Positions 22,495-31,323 of a DNA stretch of 64,000 nucleotides are shown in pieces. A model generated the notes under the pieces. It was not told the origin of the DNA. It ran no database searches and was given only the letters and a program-made list of their open reading frames with translations. Position numbers and translations under genes: made by a program. Each line of letters starts with the position of its first letter. Positions within the stretch are counted from its first letter, which is position 1. The stretch comes from Oscillospiraceae bacterium (lineage in GTDB: Bacteria > Bacillota > Clostridia > Oscillospirales > Oscillospiraceae), in NCBI GenBank assembly GCA_902778115.1, contig CACYWG010000018.1, positions 21,012 through 85,011 of the forward strand. The letters are read 5' to 3'.

Positions 22495-25122
22495 ATGAGC
22501 CAGACAGGATCCGTGCCGGAGCAAAGCGGCAGCTTTGCTCTGGACGATATCATCAACGAATACAAGAAGGACGCGGCGCCCGGGGACTTTCAGATCCCGC
22601 CGCAGCAGCCCGCACCGAGGCGCAGCAGCCTGCCCACCGAGGAAGAGGTGCGCGCGTATCTCGCCTCCTATGCCCGGGGCGAGGCGGAGCCCTCCTTCGA
22701 GCCGCGGCGCAAGGCCGGGCCGGAGCCTCCCGCGGTGGACGAGCGCTTCGTCACGGCGCAGAGCCGCGCTGAGCGCCGCCGCCTGCGCTACGGCAGCGCG
22801 GACGTGGACAACAGCGCCGACGAAAGCTATCAGCCGCCGAAGGCCGAGGGCTTCATTCCCACCCACGTCGACGCCTTTGACGAGGAGGAAGAACGCCCGG
22901 ACGAGCCGACGCCGCCGAAGCTCTTTCAGAAAATGCGCGACAAGCTTTCGGCCAGGCGCCGGGAGCAGGAGCGGCAGGAGGCCGAGCGGCGCGAGGCATC
23001 CCGCAAAATCGAAGTTCCCGAGCCGCAGGAGCTGATCCTGCCCGGCGAGAAAAAGCCTGCCGAGGACGTCCCCCGTCCCGCTCCGCAGCCGGAGACCGCT
23101 GAGCCGCTGACCAATGCTCCTCCGGCGGAGCCGGAGGAAGAAATGCCCCCGGCAGAGAGGCCGGAGGAATCGGGCAAAGAGAAAACGGGCGATGACGAAG
23201 CGGAAGAAGCGCCGGAGAAGCCGCGCTTTACCCCGAGCTGGACGCGCGCTGCATCCACGCGGGAATACGCCTCGCTGTTTCCCGACACCAGCGCCTCGCC
23301 CGCCATTTATTCGGACACGCCGGAGGAAGGCGCGGTCACCGAGGACGGCGACGCGCGCATCCCGCTGAAAAAGGACAGCTTTTTCCCCGCAAACTTCAAA
23401 GAATACCTGAGTACCCTGGCGACCACGGCCTTCTACGGTCTGCGCAAGGGCGCCGAAACCCTGGTGACCGCCGAGGAGGACGACGAGGATCTCGGCCCCG
23501 AGGCAACGCCCGCCAACGCCTCGCGCTACTACGGGCGCTTTATCCGCTCGATGCGGCTGCGCCTGCGCCTGTGCGGCGTGCTGCTGGCGGTGCTGGCCTG
23601 GATCTCCCTGGGCCTGCCCGTGTTCGGTGAGCTCGGCAATATCCGCGTGGCGGCCTGGTTCTGCCTGGCCATCCAGGGCACGGTGATGCTGCTGTGCCAG
23701 GACGTGCTGACCGGCGGCGTGCTCAACGCCGTCCGCCGCCGCTTCGGTGCGGATTCGATGGCGGTGCTGGCCTGCCTTGTCACCGGCTTTGACGCGCTGC
23801 TGGTCGGCACCGGAAAGCTGACGCAGCCGCACATGCCGCTGTGCCTGCTCTCCTCGCTGTCGCTGGCCGGCGTGCTGCTGGCCTCCCTGCTCAGCTGCCG
23901 CGGCCTGCGCAAATCGCTGCGCGTGCCGGCCATCGCCAAGCGGGCCTATACGGTCACGGGAGAGATGAGCATGAAGGAGCGCGGCACCACCATCCTCAAA
24001 TCCCAGCGCTCCTACACCGGCTTTGTCCGCCGCAGCGAGGAGGCGCCCGCCGACGAGACCCTGTTTCAGAAGATGGGCCTGCCCATGCTGGCGCTGGTCG
24101 CCCTGCTCACGCTGCTGACCGCGGCGTTCACCCGCAATTTGAAAGATCTGATCTATATCTTTTCGGTGCTGCTGTGCGCGGCCGTGCCTTTCTGCTCGCT
24201 GCTGTGCTTTGCCCTCCCCTACTTCACCGGCTCCTTCCGCATCTTCCCCAGCGGTGCGGCGATTGCCGGCTGGTCCGGGGCCTGCGACGTGGGCCGCAGC
24301 CGCAACCTCATCGTCACCGACCGCGACCTCTTCCCGGACAGCTGCGTGGAGATCGAGCAGGTGCGCATCTTTGCCGACGCCAAGCCCGAGCGCATCATCT
24401 CCTACGCCGGCAGCATGCTCATCGCCAGCGGCAGCTGCGTGTCCAAGAGCTTTGCCGACCTGATGGAGCGCAACAACTGCGTCATGCGGCAGATCGAGGA
24501 CTTTGAGTATCTGCCCGGCGGCGGCATGAAAGGCGTGATCGACTCGAGCGTGATCCTCTGCGGCAGCAGCGACCTGATGCAGCTGATGAACGTGCGCATC
24601 CCCTTCCGGCTGGTCGACCGCACCAGCATCCTGCTGGCGGTGGACGGCGTGCTGTACGGCATCTTCAATATGAAGTACACGGCCGATCCGCAGGTACGCA
24701 AGGCGCTCATCGGTCTGATGCGTTCCGGCCGCCATCCGATCTTTGCGATCCGCGACTTTAACGTGACCCCGGTGATGCTGCATGACACCTTCGATGTGGC
24801 CACCGACGGCTATGACTTCCCGCCCTATGTGGAGCGCTTTGCGATCTCCTCGGTCAAGCCCGGAGAGGACAGCAAGGTGGCAGCCGTGGTCTGCCGCGAC
24901 GGGCTCGGCCCGCTCAGCAGCATGGCCGACGTGGGACGCAAAGTCTACGTCGCCACGCGCACGAACCTGTATTTCACCGCGGCCAGCGCCGTTCTCGGCG
25001 TGCTGCTGTGCTTCATCCGCCTGGTCTCCGCCGGCGGCGTGAGCGTGCTGTTCCTGTTTTTGTACATGCTGATCTGCGCGCTGCCGGTACTCTTCCTCGG
25101 CGCGACATTAAATCTTGAATAA
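22495..25122 (+). CDS. P-type ATPase-derived membrane pseudoenzyme
   Basis: An 875-residue protein. Residues 1-340 are hydrophilic and Pro/Glu-rich (disordered). From about 350 it follows a P-type ATPase plan: membrane segments, an actuator-like TGE (about 487-489) with ERGTTILKSQRSYTGFVRR, AVPFCSLLCFALP in place of the CPC helix, and an HAD-like region (VDGVLYGIFNMKYTADPQV). The phosphorylation motif DKTGT is replaced by TDRDLF (about 607-612) and the GDGxND hinge by RDGLGPLSSMADVG (about 802-815). It should not hydrolyse ATP. It starts 23 bases after rlmB, probably co-transcribed. Confidence 0.7.
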   Translation: MSQTGSVPEQSGSFALDDIINEYKKDAAPGDFQIPPQQPAPRRSSLPTEEEVRAYLASYARGEAEPSFEPRRKAGPEPPAVDERFVTAQSRAERRRLRYGSADVDNSADESYQPPKAEGFIPTHVDAFDEEEERPDEPTPPKLFQKMRDKLSARRREQERQEAERREASRKIEVPEPQELILPGEKKPAEDVPRPAPQPETAEPLTNAPPAEPEEEMPPAERPEESGKEKTGDDEAEEAPEKPRFTPSWTRAASTREYASLFPDTSASPAIYSDTPEEGAVTEDGDARIPLKKDSFFPANFKEYLSTLATTAFYGLRKGAETLVTAEEDDEDLGPEATPANASRYYGRFIRSMRLRLRLCGVLLAVLAWISLGLPVFGELGNIRVAAWFCLAIQGTVMLLCQDVLTGGVLNAVRRRFGADSMAVLACLVTGFDALLVGTGKLTQPHMPLCLLSSLSLAGVLLASLLSCRGLRKSLRVPAIAKRAYTVTGEMSMKERGTTILKSQRSYTGFVRRSEEAPADETLFQKMGLPMLALVALLTLLTAAFTRNLKDLIYIFSVLLCAAVPFCSLLCFALPYFTGSFRIFPSGAAIAGWSGACDVGRSRNLIVTDRDLFPDSCVEIEQVRIFADAKPERIISYAGSMLIASGSCVSKSFADLMERNNCVMRQIEDFEYLPGGGMKGVIDSSVILCGSSDLMQLMNVRIPFRLVDRTSILLAVDGVLYGIFNMKYTADPQVRKALIGLMRSGRHPIFAIRDFNVTPVMLHDTFDVATDGYDFPPYVERFAISSVKPGEDSKVAAVVCRDGLGPLSSMADVGRKVYVATRTNLYFTAASAVLGVLLCFIRLVSAGGVSVLFLFLYMLICALPVLFLGATLNLE

Positions 25123-25132
25123 ACAGTAAGAC

Positions 25133-25173
25133 ATAAAAAGACACCCCCGGACGCTCCGGTGGTGTCTTTTTAT
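25133..25173 (+). terminator. Terminator after rlmB operon
   Basis: AAAAAGACACCCCCGGA and TCCGGTGGTGTCTTTTT pair around a CGC loop. It works in both orientations. Confidence 0.85.
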
Positions 25174-25198
25174 CGGCAGAGGCAAGTCGCCGTTTCGC

Positions 25199-25276
25199 CG
25201 TAGGGGCGATTCATGAATCGCCCGTTTTCGCTCTTTCCTTCTTGACAGGCGGGCGCTTCGTGAAGCGCCCCTACGC
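25199..25276. repeat. Small palindromic intergenic repeat
   Basis: The ends CGTAGGGGCG (25199-25208) and CGCCCCTACG (25267-25276) are perfect inverted repeats. Each side contains its own hairpin (GGGCGATTCATGAATCGCCC; GGGCGCTTCGTGAAGCGCCC). This is a MITE- or REP-like unit. A related sequence (GGCCCCTACGGG) occurs near 47657. Confidence 0.7.
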
Positions 25277-25335
25277 TCCGGTTTTCCCCGCCGCAGTGTA
25301 ATACGCGCCGTCTGCAATGACATGTTCTGGGCTTT

Positions 25336-25379
25336 CAGCAAGAAAACACCCCCCGATTGCTCCGGGGGTGTTTTTTGCG
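25336..25379 (-). terminator. Terminator after nadE
   Basis: AACACCCCCCG and CGGGGGTGTTTTTT form a hairpin touching the nadE stop, with T or A runs on both sides. Confidence 0.75.
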
Positions 25380-27206
25380 TTATTGCCTGAGCTCTGCTTC
25401 GAGTTCGTCGAGCTCCTTCTGGAAGAGCGCCGACTCGCCGTCCGAGGGCATGAGGAAGCCGTTTCTCGGGGAGATGGAGAAGTCCATCACCGCGGGGCCG
25501 TCCATCAGGCAGCTGCGCTTGAACTGCTGGGTGAACAGGCGCTTGCACCAGCTTCTCAGCCAGCGGATCAGCTCCTCGTCGCTAAACTCCTCGCCGTAGG
25601 CGAGCTTCGCCAGGCGGAAGGTCTTGCGCGGCCCGAAGCCGCAGACCAGCATCTGCCAGGTGAAGAAGTCCTGCAGGCTGTAGGAGCCGACGGCGTCCTC
25701 GCTCTTCTGCTCGATCATATCGTCATGGATCGGCAGAAGCTCCGGCGTGACCGGGCAGTCGAGCACGTCATAAAGCGCGGCCTTGAGCACGCGGTCCTCG
25801 GTCTTTTCCGCAATGTGCGCCACGGCGGCGCGCACCTGGGTCTTGGTCAGGCCGAGGTTCACGTCGTACATGCTGATGTGGTCGCCGTTATAGGTGCACC
25901 AGCCGTCGATGTACTCGCTGAGGTCCTCGGTGCCGACGTCGAGGCCGTTGACCTTGTTGGCGATGTCCATCAGCACCTGGGTGCGCTCGCGCGCTTGGGC
26001 GTTCTCGAAGGCGACCGAGTAGTCGTCGTGGGCATGTCCGATGTCGTCGAAGTGCTGGTAGACGCTCTTGCCGATGCCGATGACGCGCACCTCGCAGCCC
26101 CACTGCTCGGCGACCACGATGGCGTTGGACTTGGTGCGGCTGGAGGTGCCGAAGCAGGGCAGCGTGCAGGCGATGACGTTCGTGGAGGGCAGGCCCATCT
26201 TCTTCACGGCCATCGCGCAGACCATCACGCACAGCGTCGAGTCCACGCCGCCGGAGATGCCGACGACGCAGTGGTCGAGGTGGGCGTACTGCATGCGCTT
26301 GACGAGACCCGCGACCTGGATCTCCAGCATCCGCTCGCAGTAGGCGGGCAGATCCTTCGGATCCTCGGGCAGATGCGGGTGCTTGGGATACTTGCGGGTG
26401 ATGACGGTGTCGGCGCTCTCGCGGCCGAACACGATCGTCTCATAGGCAAGCGCCCCGTCAAAGCCGCCGGAGGCGCGGCGGAGATTCGTCATAGCCTGCA
26501 CGTCGATCTCACTGACGGCGAGGCTGTCCGCCCGCTCGTCCTCGGCGAGGATCTTGCCGTTTTCCGCCACGAGGCAGAGGCCGGAATACCAGTTATCGGT
26601 CGTGCTCTCGCCCGTGCCGGGGGCGGCCAGGATCACGCCGGCCTTGCCCTTGCGGGACTCATAGCGGACGTTCCGCTCCGCCTCCTGTGTGGAGGAGGTG
26701 GTGGCCGGGAAAGAGGCCATCTGGCAGATCAGCGTCGCGCCGGAGGCGGCCAGATCGTCGGTTCCGGCCGTGCTGCGGTCAAGCGACGCGCCGATCTCCA
26801 CGGCGACGGTCAGCTCGTCGAGCGCAATGTGGGAAAACAGGCGTTCGTCCTCATCGTCGTCGCCGGAGAGCACGGCGAGCAGCTCGCCGCCGCAGATCGC
26901 CGCCGCCGCGCTGAAGACCTCGGCGCCGTCCGCCCAGGGCAGCCCGACGAAGGCCAGCACGTCCGTATCTTTTGTGGCTTCCACGACCTTGTCGAGCGCC
27001 TTTTTCGCGCCGTCCAGGATCACGCGGTGCGTGAGGAGGTCATAGCAGCTCACGCCGGTGAGCGTCAGTTCCGGAAAGACCAGCACCTTCACGCCCAGCG
27101 CGTCGGCCCTGCGGATCGTTTCGATCACGCGCTCGGCGTTATAGTCGCAGTCAGCCACCCGGATCACCGGAGAGGCTGCGGCGACTTTCACAAATCCGTC
27201 TCTCAT
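25380..27206 (-). CDS. nadE: NAD(+) synthase, degenerate glutaminase domain
   Basis: A 608-residue two-domain protein. The C-terminal synthetase half has the ATP loop GISGGVDSTLCVM and PCFGTSSRTKSNA, and converts deamido-NAD to NAD with ammonia and ATP. The N-terminal nitrilase-like half should supply ammonia from glutamine. Glu46 (PELTLTG) is present, but the loop that normally carries the catalytic Lys is shortened (VLSGDDDEDERLF, about 112-124). The VEICEDLW-type cysteine is replaced by VEIGASLD (Gly139). It probably depends on free ammonia. It lies 48 bases downstream of glyS. Confidence 0.85.
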   Translation of the reverse strand: MRDGFVKVAAASPVIRVADCDYNAERVIETIRRADALGVKVLVFPELTLTGVSCYDLLTHRVILDGAKKALDKVVEATKDTDVLAFVGLPWADGAEVFSAAAAICGGELLAVLSGDDDEDERLFSHIALDELTVAVEIGASLDRSTAGTDDLAASGATLICQMASFPATTSSTQEAERNVRYESRKGKAGVILAAPGTGESTTDNWYSGLCLVAENGKILAEDERADSLAVSEIDVQAMTNLRRASGGFDGALAYETIVFGRESADTVITRKYPKHPHLPEDPKDLPAYCERMLEIQVAGLVKRMQYAHLDHCVVGISGGVDSTLCVMVCAMAVKKMGLPSTNVIACTLPCFGTSSRTKSNAIVVAEQWGCEVRVIGIGKSVYQHFDDIGHAHDDYSVAFENAQARERTQVLMDIANKVNGLDVGTEDLSEYIDGWCTYNGDHISMYDVNLGLTKTQVRAAVAHIAEKTEDRVLKAALYDVLDCPVTPELLPIHDDMIEQKSEDAVGSYSLQDFFTWQMLVCGFGPRKTFRLAKLAYGEEFSDEELIRWLRSWCKRLFTQQFKRSCLMDGPAVMDFSISPRNGFLMPSDGESALFQKELDELEAELRQ

Positions 27207-27220
27207 ATCAAAATCCTTCC

Positions 27221-27260
27221 TTATAATTCCGAATTCCGAACTCCGAATTCCGAATTATAA
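27221..27260. repeat. 7-bp tandem repeat in palindromic frame
   Basis: Four copies of ATTCCGA (one as ACTCCGA) lie between TTATA and TATAA ends. The unit sits between glyS and nadE and overlaps the last codons and stop of glyS. Confidence 0.75.
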
Positions 27261-28637
27261 TTTCACTTTCTCTGCGATGTAGGCCTTGACCTCGGAAATC
27301 GGCAGGCGCACCTGCTCCATGCTGTCGCGCTCGCGGACGGTGACGCAGCCGTCCTGCTCGGAATCGAAGTCGTAGGTCACGCAGAAGGGCGTGCCGACCT
27401 CGTCCTGGCGGCGATAGCGCTTGCCGATGGAGCCGGTCTCGTCAAAGTCGCACATGAACTCCTTGGCCAGCTCGTCGCGGATCTCCAGCGCCTTGTCGCT
27501 GAGCTTCTTGGACAGCGGCAGAACGGCGGCCTTGATCGGCGCGAGGGCGGGATTGAGGTGCAGCACGACGCGCACGTCGTTCTTCTCCGCATCGACAAGC
27601 TCCTCGTCGTAGGCCTGGCACAGCAGCGCCAGCACCGTGCGGTCGAGGCCGTAGGTGCTCTCGACGATGTAGGGCACATAGCGCTCGTTGGTGAAGGGAT
27701 CGATATACTCGAGCTTCTGGCCGCTGTACTCCTGGTGGCGGCTCAGGTCGAAGTCGGTGCGGTCGTGGGTGCCGTTGATCTCGCCCCAGCCAAGAGACGG
27801 GAACAGGAACTCGATATCGCAGGCGGCCTTGGCGTAGTGCGCGAGCTTCTCATGGTCGTGGAAGCGCAGGTTCTCGGCGGGCAGGCCGAGGTCCTCGAAG
27901 AACTTCTTGCCGAAGCCCTTGAAGTACTCGTACAGATCCAGGTCGTCGCCGGGCTTGCAGAAGGTCTGGAACTCCATCTGCTCAAACTCGATCGTGCGGA
28001 AGGTGAAGTTGCCCGGAGTGATCTCGTTGCGGAAGGCCTTGCCGATCTGGCCGATGGAGAACGGGAGCTTGGCGCGCATCGTGCGCTGGACGTTTGGATA
28101 GTTGACGTACTCGCCCTGGGCGTTCTCGGGACGGAGATAAATGACCGATTTCGCGTCGTTGGTCACGCCGCGGAAGGTCTGGAACATGAGGTTGAACTCA
28201 CGGATATCGGTGAAGTTGTGCTTGCCGCAGTTCGGGCAGGGAATGTGGTGGGCTTTGATATAGTCGAACATCTCTTCCTTGGTCATGCCGTCGGCATGGG
28301 CGTCGGGATCGAAGTCGTCAATGAGGTTGTCGGCGCGAAAGCGCATCTTGCACTCCTTGCAGTCGAGCAGCGGATCGGCAAAGCTGGCGACGTGGCCGCT
28401 GGCCTCCCACACGCGGGGGTTCATCAGGATGTCGGCGTCGACCTCGTAGCTGTTGCGGCGCTCCTGGATAAAGCGCTTGCGCCATGCGTCCTTGACGTTG
28501 TTCTTCAGACGGGCGCCGAGGGGGCCGTAGTCCCAGGTGTTGGCAAGGCCGCCGTAGATCTCGCTGCCGGCGAAGATGAAGCCGCGGTTCTTGCACAGGG
28601 CAATGATCTTGTCCATGGTTTTTTCGGTGTTGTTCAT
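27255..28637 (-). CDS. glyS: Glycyl-tRNA synthetase, single-chain dimeric type
   Basis: A 460-residue class II synthetase charging tRNA-Gly. It starts at the conserved IIALCKNRGFIFAGSEIYGG. Motif 2 is FRNEITPGNFTFRTIEFEQMEF, and motif 3 is STYGLDRTVLALL. An insertion carries Cys pairs CKECKM and CPNCGK, which may bind zinc. The start at 28637 follows AAAGGA; longer upstream starts would run through the promoter at 28708-28736. The leader is about 60 bases, too short for a T-box. Confidence 0.95.
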   Translation of the reverse strand: MNNTEKTMDKIIALCKNRGFIFAGSEIYGGLANTWDYGPLGARLKNNVKDAWRKRFIQERRNSYEVDADILMNPRVWEASGHVASFADPLLDCKECKMRFRADNLIDDFDPDAHADGMTKEEMFDYIKAHHIPCPNCGKHNFTDIREFNLMFQTFRGVTNDAKSVIYLRPENAQGEYVNYPNVQRTMRAKLPFSIGQIGKAFRNEITPGNFTFRTIEFEQMEFQTFCKPGDDLDLYEYFKGFGKKFFEDLGLPAENLRFHDHEKLAHYAKAACDIEFLFPSLGWGEINGTHDRTDFDLSRHQEYSGQKLEYIDPFTNERYVPYIVESTYGLDRTVLALLCQAYDEELVDAEKNDVRVVLHLNPALAPIKAAVLPLSKKLSDKALEIRDELAKEFMCDFDETGSIGKRYRRQDEVGTPFCVTYDFDSEQDGCVTVRERDSMEQVRLPISEVKAYIAEKVKL

Positions 28638-28707
28638 TGGATCGTCCTTTCCCGCGGCTGGCTGCCGCGGAGATATGAATTTCTGCCGGTTTTCCCGACG
28701 AATTATT

Positions 28708-28736
28708 ATTATATCACCCGTATTTGCCAAGGGCAA
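28708..28736 (-). promoter_or_regulatory. Promoter of glyS-nadE
   Basis: On the minus strand, TTGCCC (28731-28736) and TATAAT (28708-28713) are 17 bases apart. Confidence 0.65.
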
Positions 28737-28809
28737 TATTATCTGAAAATTAACAGGAGCCCGTCTGTCAACTCCCGCCCCCTTAATCATTCTTAAAGAG
28801 CCCTGTAAT

Positions 28810-28845
28810 ATCGCGTGTTGTTGTTTTTACACAACAACACGCGAT
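28810..28845 (+). promoter_or_regulatory. 15-bp inverted repeat before XRE gene
   Basis: ATCGCGTGTTGTTGT (28810-28824) and its exact complement (28831-28845) surround TTTTAC. A TATAAT lies at 28868-28873 and the XRE start at 28904. It is either an operator for the regulator or a terminator-like hairpin; operator is favoured by position just upstream of the -10. Confidence 0.55.
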
Positions 28846-28903
28846 TTATTTCATCGTTTCCTGTGGATATAATTTAACAAAAGCAAGAAAAGGAGACGGG
28901 AGC

Positions 28904-29239
28904 ATGAGCACCGAAGAAAACCGCCAGGCGGAAACCGGCCTTCGTATCACCCAGCGGCGCAAAAAGCTTGGCTGGACACAGGAGACGCTTGCGGAAAAAG
29001 CCGATCTTTCGCCGCAGTTCATTTCTTATGCGGAATCCGGCAAGCGGGCCATGCGTCCGGAAAACTTGCTGAAAATCGCAGCGGCGCTCGGCGTCAGCAC
29101 GGATTATCTGCTGACCGGCGAGATCATTGAAAAAGATCTTCTTCTGCTTTCCGACAAGCTGCGTCAGCTTTCCCCGCTGCAGTTCCATGCGCTGGAAAGG
29201 ATCGTTGATGAATGTATTTCGCTCAACGGTCAATCCTAA
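28904..29239 (+). CDS. XRE-family transcription regulator
   Basis: A 111-residue protein. Residues 14-68 are a Cro/C1-type helix-turn-helix (RITQRRKKLGWTQETLAEKADLSPQFIS, GKRAMRPENLLKIAAALGVSTDYLL), followed by a short helical dimerisation tail. RBS AGGAGA. It is upstream of the deacetylase gene by 39 bases and may be co-transcribed. The palindrome at 28810-28845 is a candidate self-regulation site. Confidence 0.85.
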   Translation: MSTEENRQAETGLRITQRRKKLGWTQETLAEKADLSPQFISYAESGKRAMRPENLLKIAAALGVSTDYLLTGEIIEKDLLLLSDKLRQLSPLQFHALERIVDECISLNGQS

Positions 29240-29278
29240 AACCGGAACTATCATTCAATAAGAAGCTGGTCTATAGAC

Positions 29279-30724
29279 ATGCGAAAGAAAAAGAAAACAC
29301 GCAGCGGTTCGGCCGGGATGATCGCTTTCCTGGTGCTGGCGGCCGCTTCCGCCCTGCTCTTCGGCCTGAACGGATCGAAAACGGAGATCATGATGCTCGG
29401 CGACGAAGAGATGAACGTGGAGTACGGCAGCGAATTCGTCGATCCCGGCGTGGAGATCGTCCGCACCGGCAAGCTCTTCAAGTTCATGAACGAGACAGAG
29501 CTCGTCCACGCCCAGGAGCAGATGACGACCGACACGCTGGGCAAGTTCAAGATCCACTACGTCGTTGTTGACGACGGCGAGGAGCAGCGCTTTGAGCGCA
29601 TCGTCAACGTGCTGGACACCACGGCGCCCAGCATCAGCGTGACCGACCCCGAAAACGTCGAGGGCAGCAGCTGGATGAACGGCTATTCCGAACCCGAGGT
29701 CAGCGCCTACGATCTGGTGGACGGCGATCTGAGCGACCGGGTCGAGGTCACGCATCTCGACGGCAAGGTCGTCTACTCCGTCACGGACGAGCACGGCAAC
29801 GAGGCCGTGCTGGAGCGCACGCCGCCGCAGGGCAGCGTCGCCCCGGAGATCATGCTCACCGGCGGCAGCGATTATACCTGCCCGGCCGCCATGGACTGGG
29901 TCGATCCCGGTTATTCGGTCGTTGACAGCGACGGCACCGATCTGAGCGAGCTGGTGCAGGTCAGCGGGCGCGTGACGCCCTACAAGCTGGGTGACTACAC
30001 GCTGAACTATCAGATCAGCAACGGCCGCGGCGATACGCTGCGCGCCAGCCGTACGGTGCATGTGGTGGCGGCCGAACGCAAGGAGGCCGTCATCCCCGAG
30101 CAGAAGACCATCTACCTCACCTTCGACGACGGCCCGGGGCCCTACACCGATCAGCTGCTCGACCTGCTGGCCAAATACGATGTGAAGGTCACCTTCTTCA
30201 TCACCGGCAATTACCCGGACTATTACGACTGCATCGGCCGCGCCTATAACGAGGGGCACACGATCGCGGTGCACACCTTCTGCCATGACTACCGGCAGAT
30301 CTACCGCGGCGTGCAGGCCTATTTCGACGATTTCAAGAAGTGCGAGGACCTGATCTACGAGCAGACCGGGACCTATACCAAGCTCTTCCGCTTCCCCGGC
30401 GGCAGCTCGAACACCGTCAGCAGCTTCAATCCCGGCATCATGGGCATGCTCGCCACCTATATGCGCGACATGGGCTATTACTACTTTGACTGGAACGTCT
30501 CCAGCGGCGACGCCAAGCCCGTGCAGATCCCGACCTACGAGGTCTACCGCAATGTCATCAACGGCTGCGCCCAGTACGACACCAACGTCGTGCTGCAGCA
30601 CGACGTCAAGGATTTCAGCGTGGCGGCGGTCGAGGACATCATCAAATGGGGTCTCGACAACGGCTACCAGTTCCTTCCCCTGCAGGAGGATTCCTACGGC
30701 GCCCGGCACAAGATCTTCAACTGA
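29279..30724 (+). CDS. Membrane-anchored polysaccharide deacetylase
   Basis: A 481-residue cell-surface protein. Residues 14-30 are a signal anchor. Two Ig-like (DUF5011-type) domains follow at about 40-112 and 118-265. The C-terminal NodB domain carries TFDDGP (281-286, metal Asp284), the metal histidines in HTFCH (His332, His336), RFPGGSSN and DWNVSSGD. It likely removes acetyl groups from peptidoglycan or another wall glycan. It is followed by a terminator. Confidence 0.9.
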   Translation: MRKKKKTRSGSAGMIAFLVLAAASALLFGLNGSKTEIMMLGDEEMNVEYGSEFVDPGVEIVRTGKLFKFMNETELVHAQEQMTTDTLGKFKIHYVVVDDGEEQRFERIVNVLDTTAPSISVTDPENVEGSSWMNGYSEPEVSAYDLVDGDLSDRVEVTHLDGKVVYSVTDEHGNEAVLERTPPQGSVAPEIMLTGGSDYTCPAAMDWVDPGYSVVDSDGTDLSELVQVSGRVTPYKLGDYTLNYQISNGRGDTLRASRTVHVVAAERKEAVIPEQKTIYLTFDDGPGPYTDQLLDLLAKYDVKVTFFITGNYPDYYDCIGRAYNEGHTIAVHTFCHDYRQIYRGVQAYFDDFKKCEDLIYEQTGTYTKLFRFPGGSSNTVSSFNPGIMGMLATYMRDMGYYYFDWNVSSGDAKPVQIPTYEVYRNVINGCAQYDTNVVLQHDVKDFSVAAVEDIIKWGLDNGYQFLPLQEDSYGARHKIFN

Positions 30725-30730
30725 CTTCAT

Positions 30731-30770
30731 ATAAAAACAAGCACCCGCCAACACGGGTGCTTGTTTTTTG
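30731..30770 (+). terminator. Terminator after deacetylase
   Basis: AAAACAAGCACCCG and CGGGTGCTTGTTTTTT pair around a short loop. Confidence 0.85.
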
Positions 30771-30805
30771 CCGTTTTAAGTTTACATAAAAATATTTACA
30801 TAATT

Positions 30806-31168
30806 TCATTCCTGCCGCTCTGCGTTCGGGTCGACGTATTCCTCCACGGTGACAGCGGGATTGGCCGCGCGGATCGCCGCGACGACCTTCTCCGCGCTTT
30901 TTTCCTTCTCGACCATCAGGATCAGCGGCTTTTCCGCGCCATAATCCAGGCGGATCTTGAATACCGGCACGCCGCGGCCGCAGCAGCACTGGGGATAATA
31001 CAGCGAGGGCTGCGCGCGCAGGGCGGTGACGAGCGCCGTCGGCAGATACTGCCCCTCGAAATAGACGGCGTTTTTGGAGATCCTGTATTTCTCGATGCTC
31101 TCGGAGTCTTTGCGGTCTGCGCGCACGTCCGCGAGCTCTTTTCCTTCCACGATGCATTTCCAGGCCAT
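30806..31168 (-). CDS. Conserved-looking hypothetical protein
   Basis: A 120-residue soluble protein with AAAAGGAG before its start. It reads EKYRISKNAVYFEGQYLPTALVTALRAQPSLYYPQCCCGRGVPVFKIRLDYGAEKPLILMV, a beta-rich fold with a Cys-Cys-Cys-Gly centre, then a helix and VTVEEYVDPN. It suggests a PH-like or small binding domain, but no family is recognised. It is convergent with the deacetylase gene. Confidence 0.6.
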   Translation of the reverse strand: MAWKCIVEGKELADVRADRKDSESIEKYRISKNAVYFEGQYLPTALVTALRAQPSLYYPQCCCGRGVPVFKIRLDYGAEKPLILMVEKEKSAEKVVAAIRAANPAVTVEEYVDPNAERQE

Positions 31169-31242
31169 GGCGATAGCTCCTTTCCCTTTTCTTCATCCTA
31201 CCACAGCGCGCTTTGCGCATCAAGCTTTTCCTTTTGCTTTTC

Positions 31243-31271
31243 TTGACAAACGCTTCCAAAGATACTATCAT
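31243..31271 (+). promoter_or_regulatory. Promoter of panT-coaX
   Basis: TTGACA (31243-31248) and TATCAT (31266-31271) are 17 bases apart, 53 bases before the transporter start. Confidence 0.7.
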
Positions 31272-31323
31272 ATCCCTGCGCCGCACCGGGCCTGACCCGG
31301 GCGACAGCAGAAAGGAATTGCAT

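Noticed and set aside
25317..27260. A 647-codon open frame antisense to nadE
   Set aside because: High GC makes long antisense frames common; it has no family pattern and nadE is clear on the other strand.
28638..28707. T-box riboswitch for glyS
   Set aside because: The leader from promoter to start is only about 60 bases and has no T-box motif.
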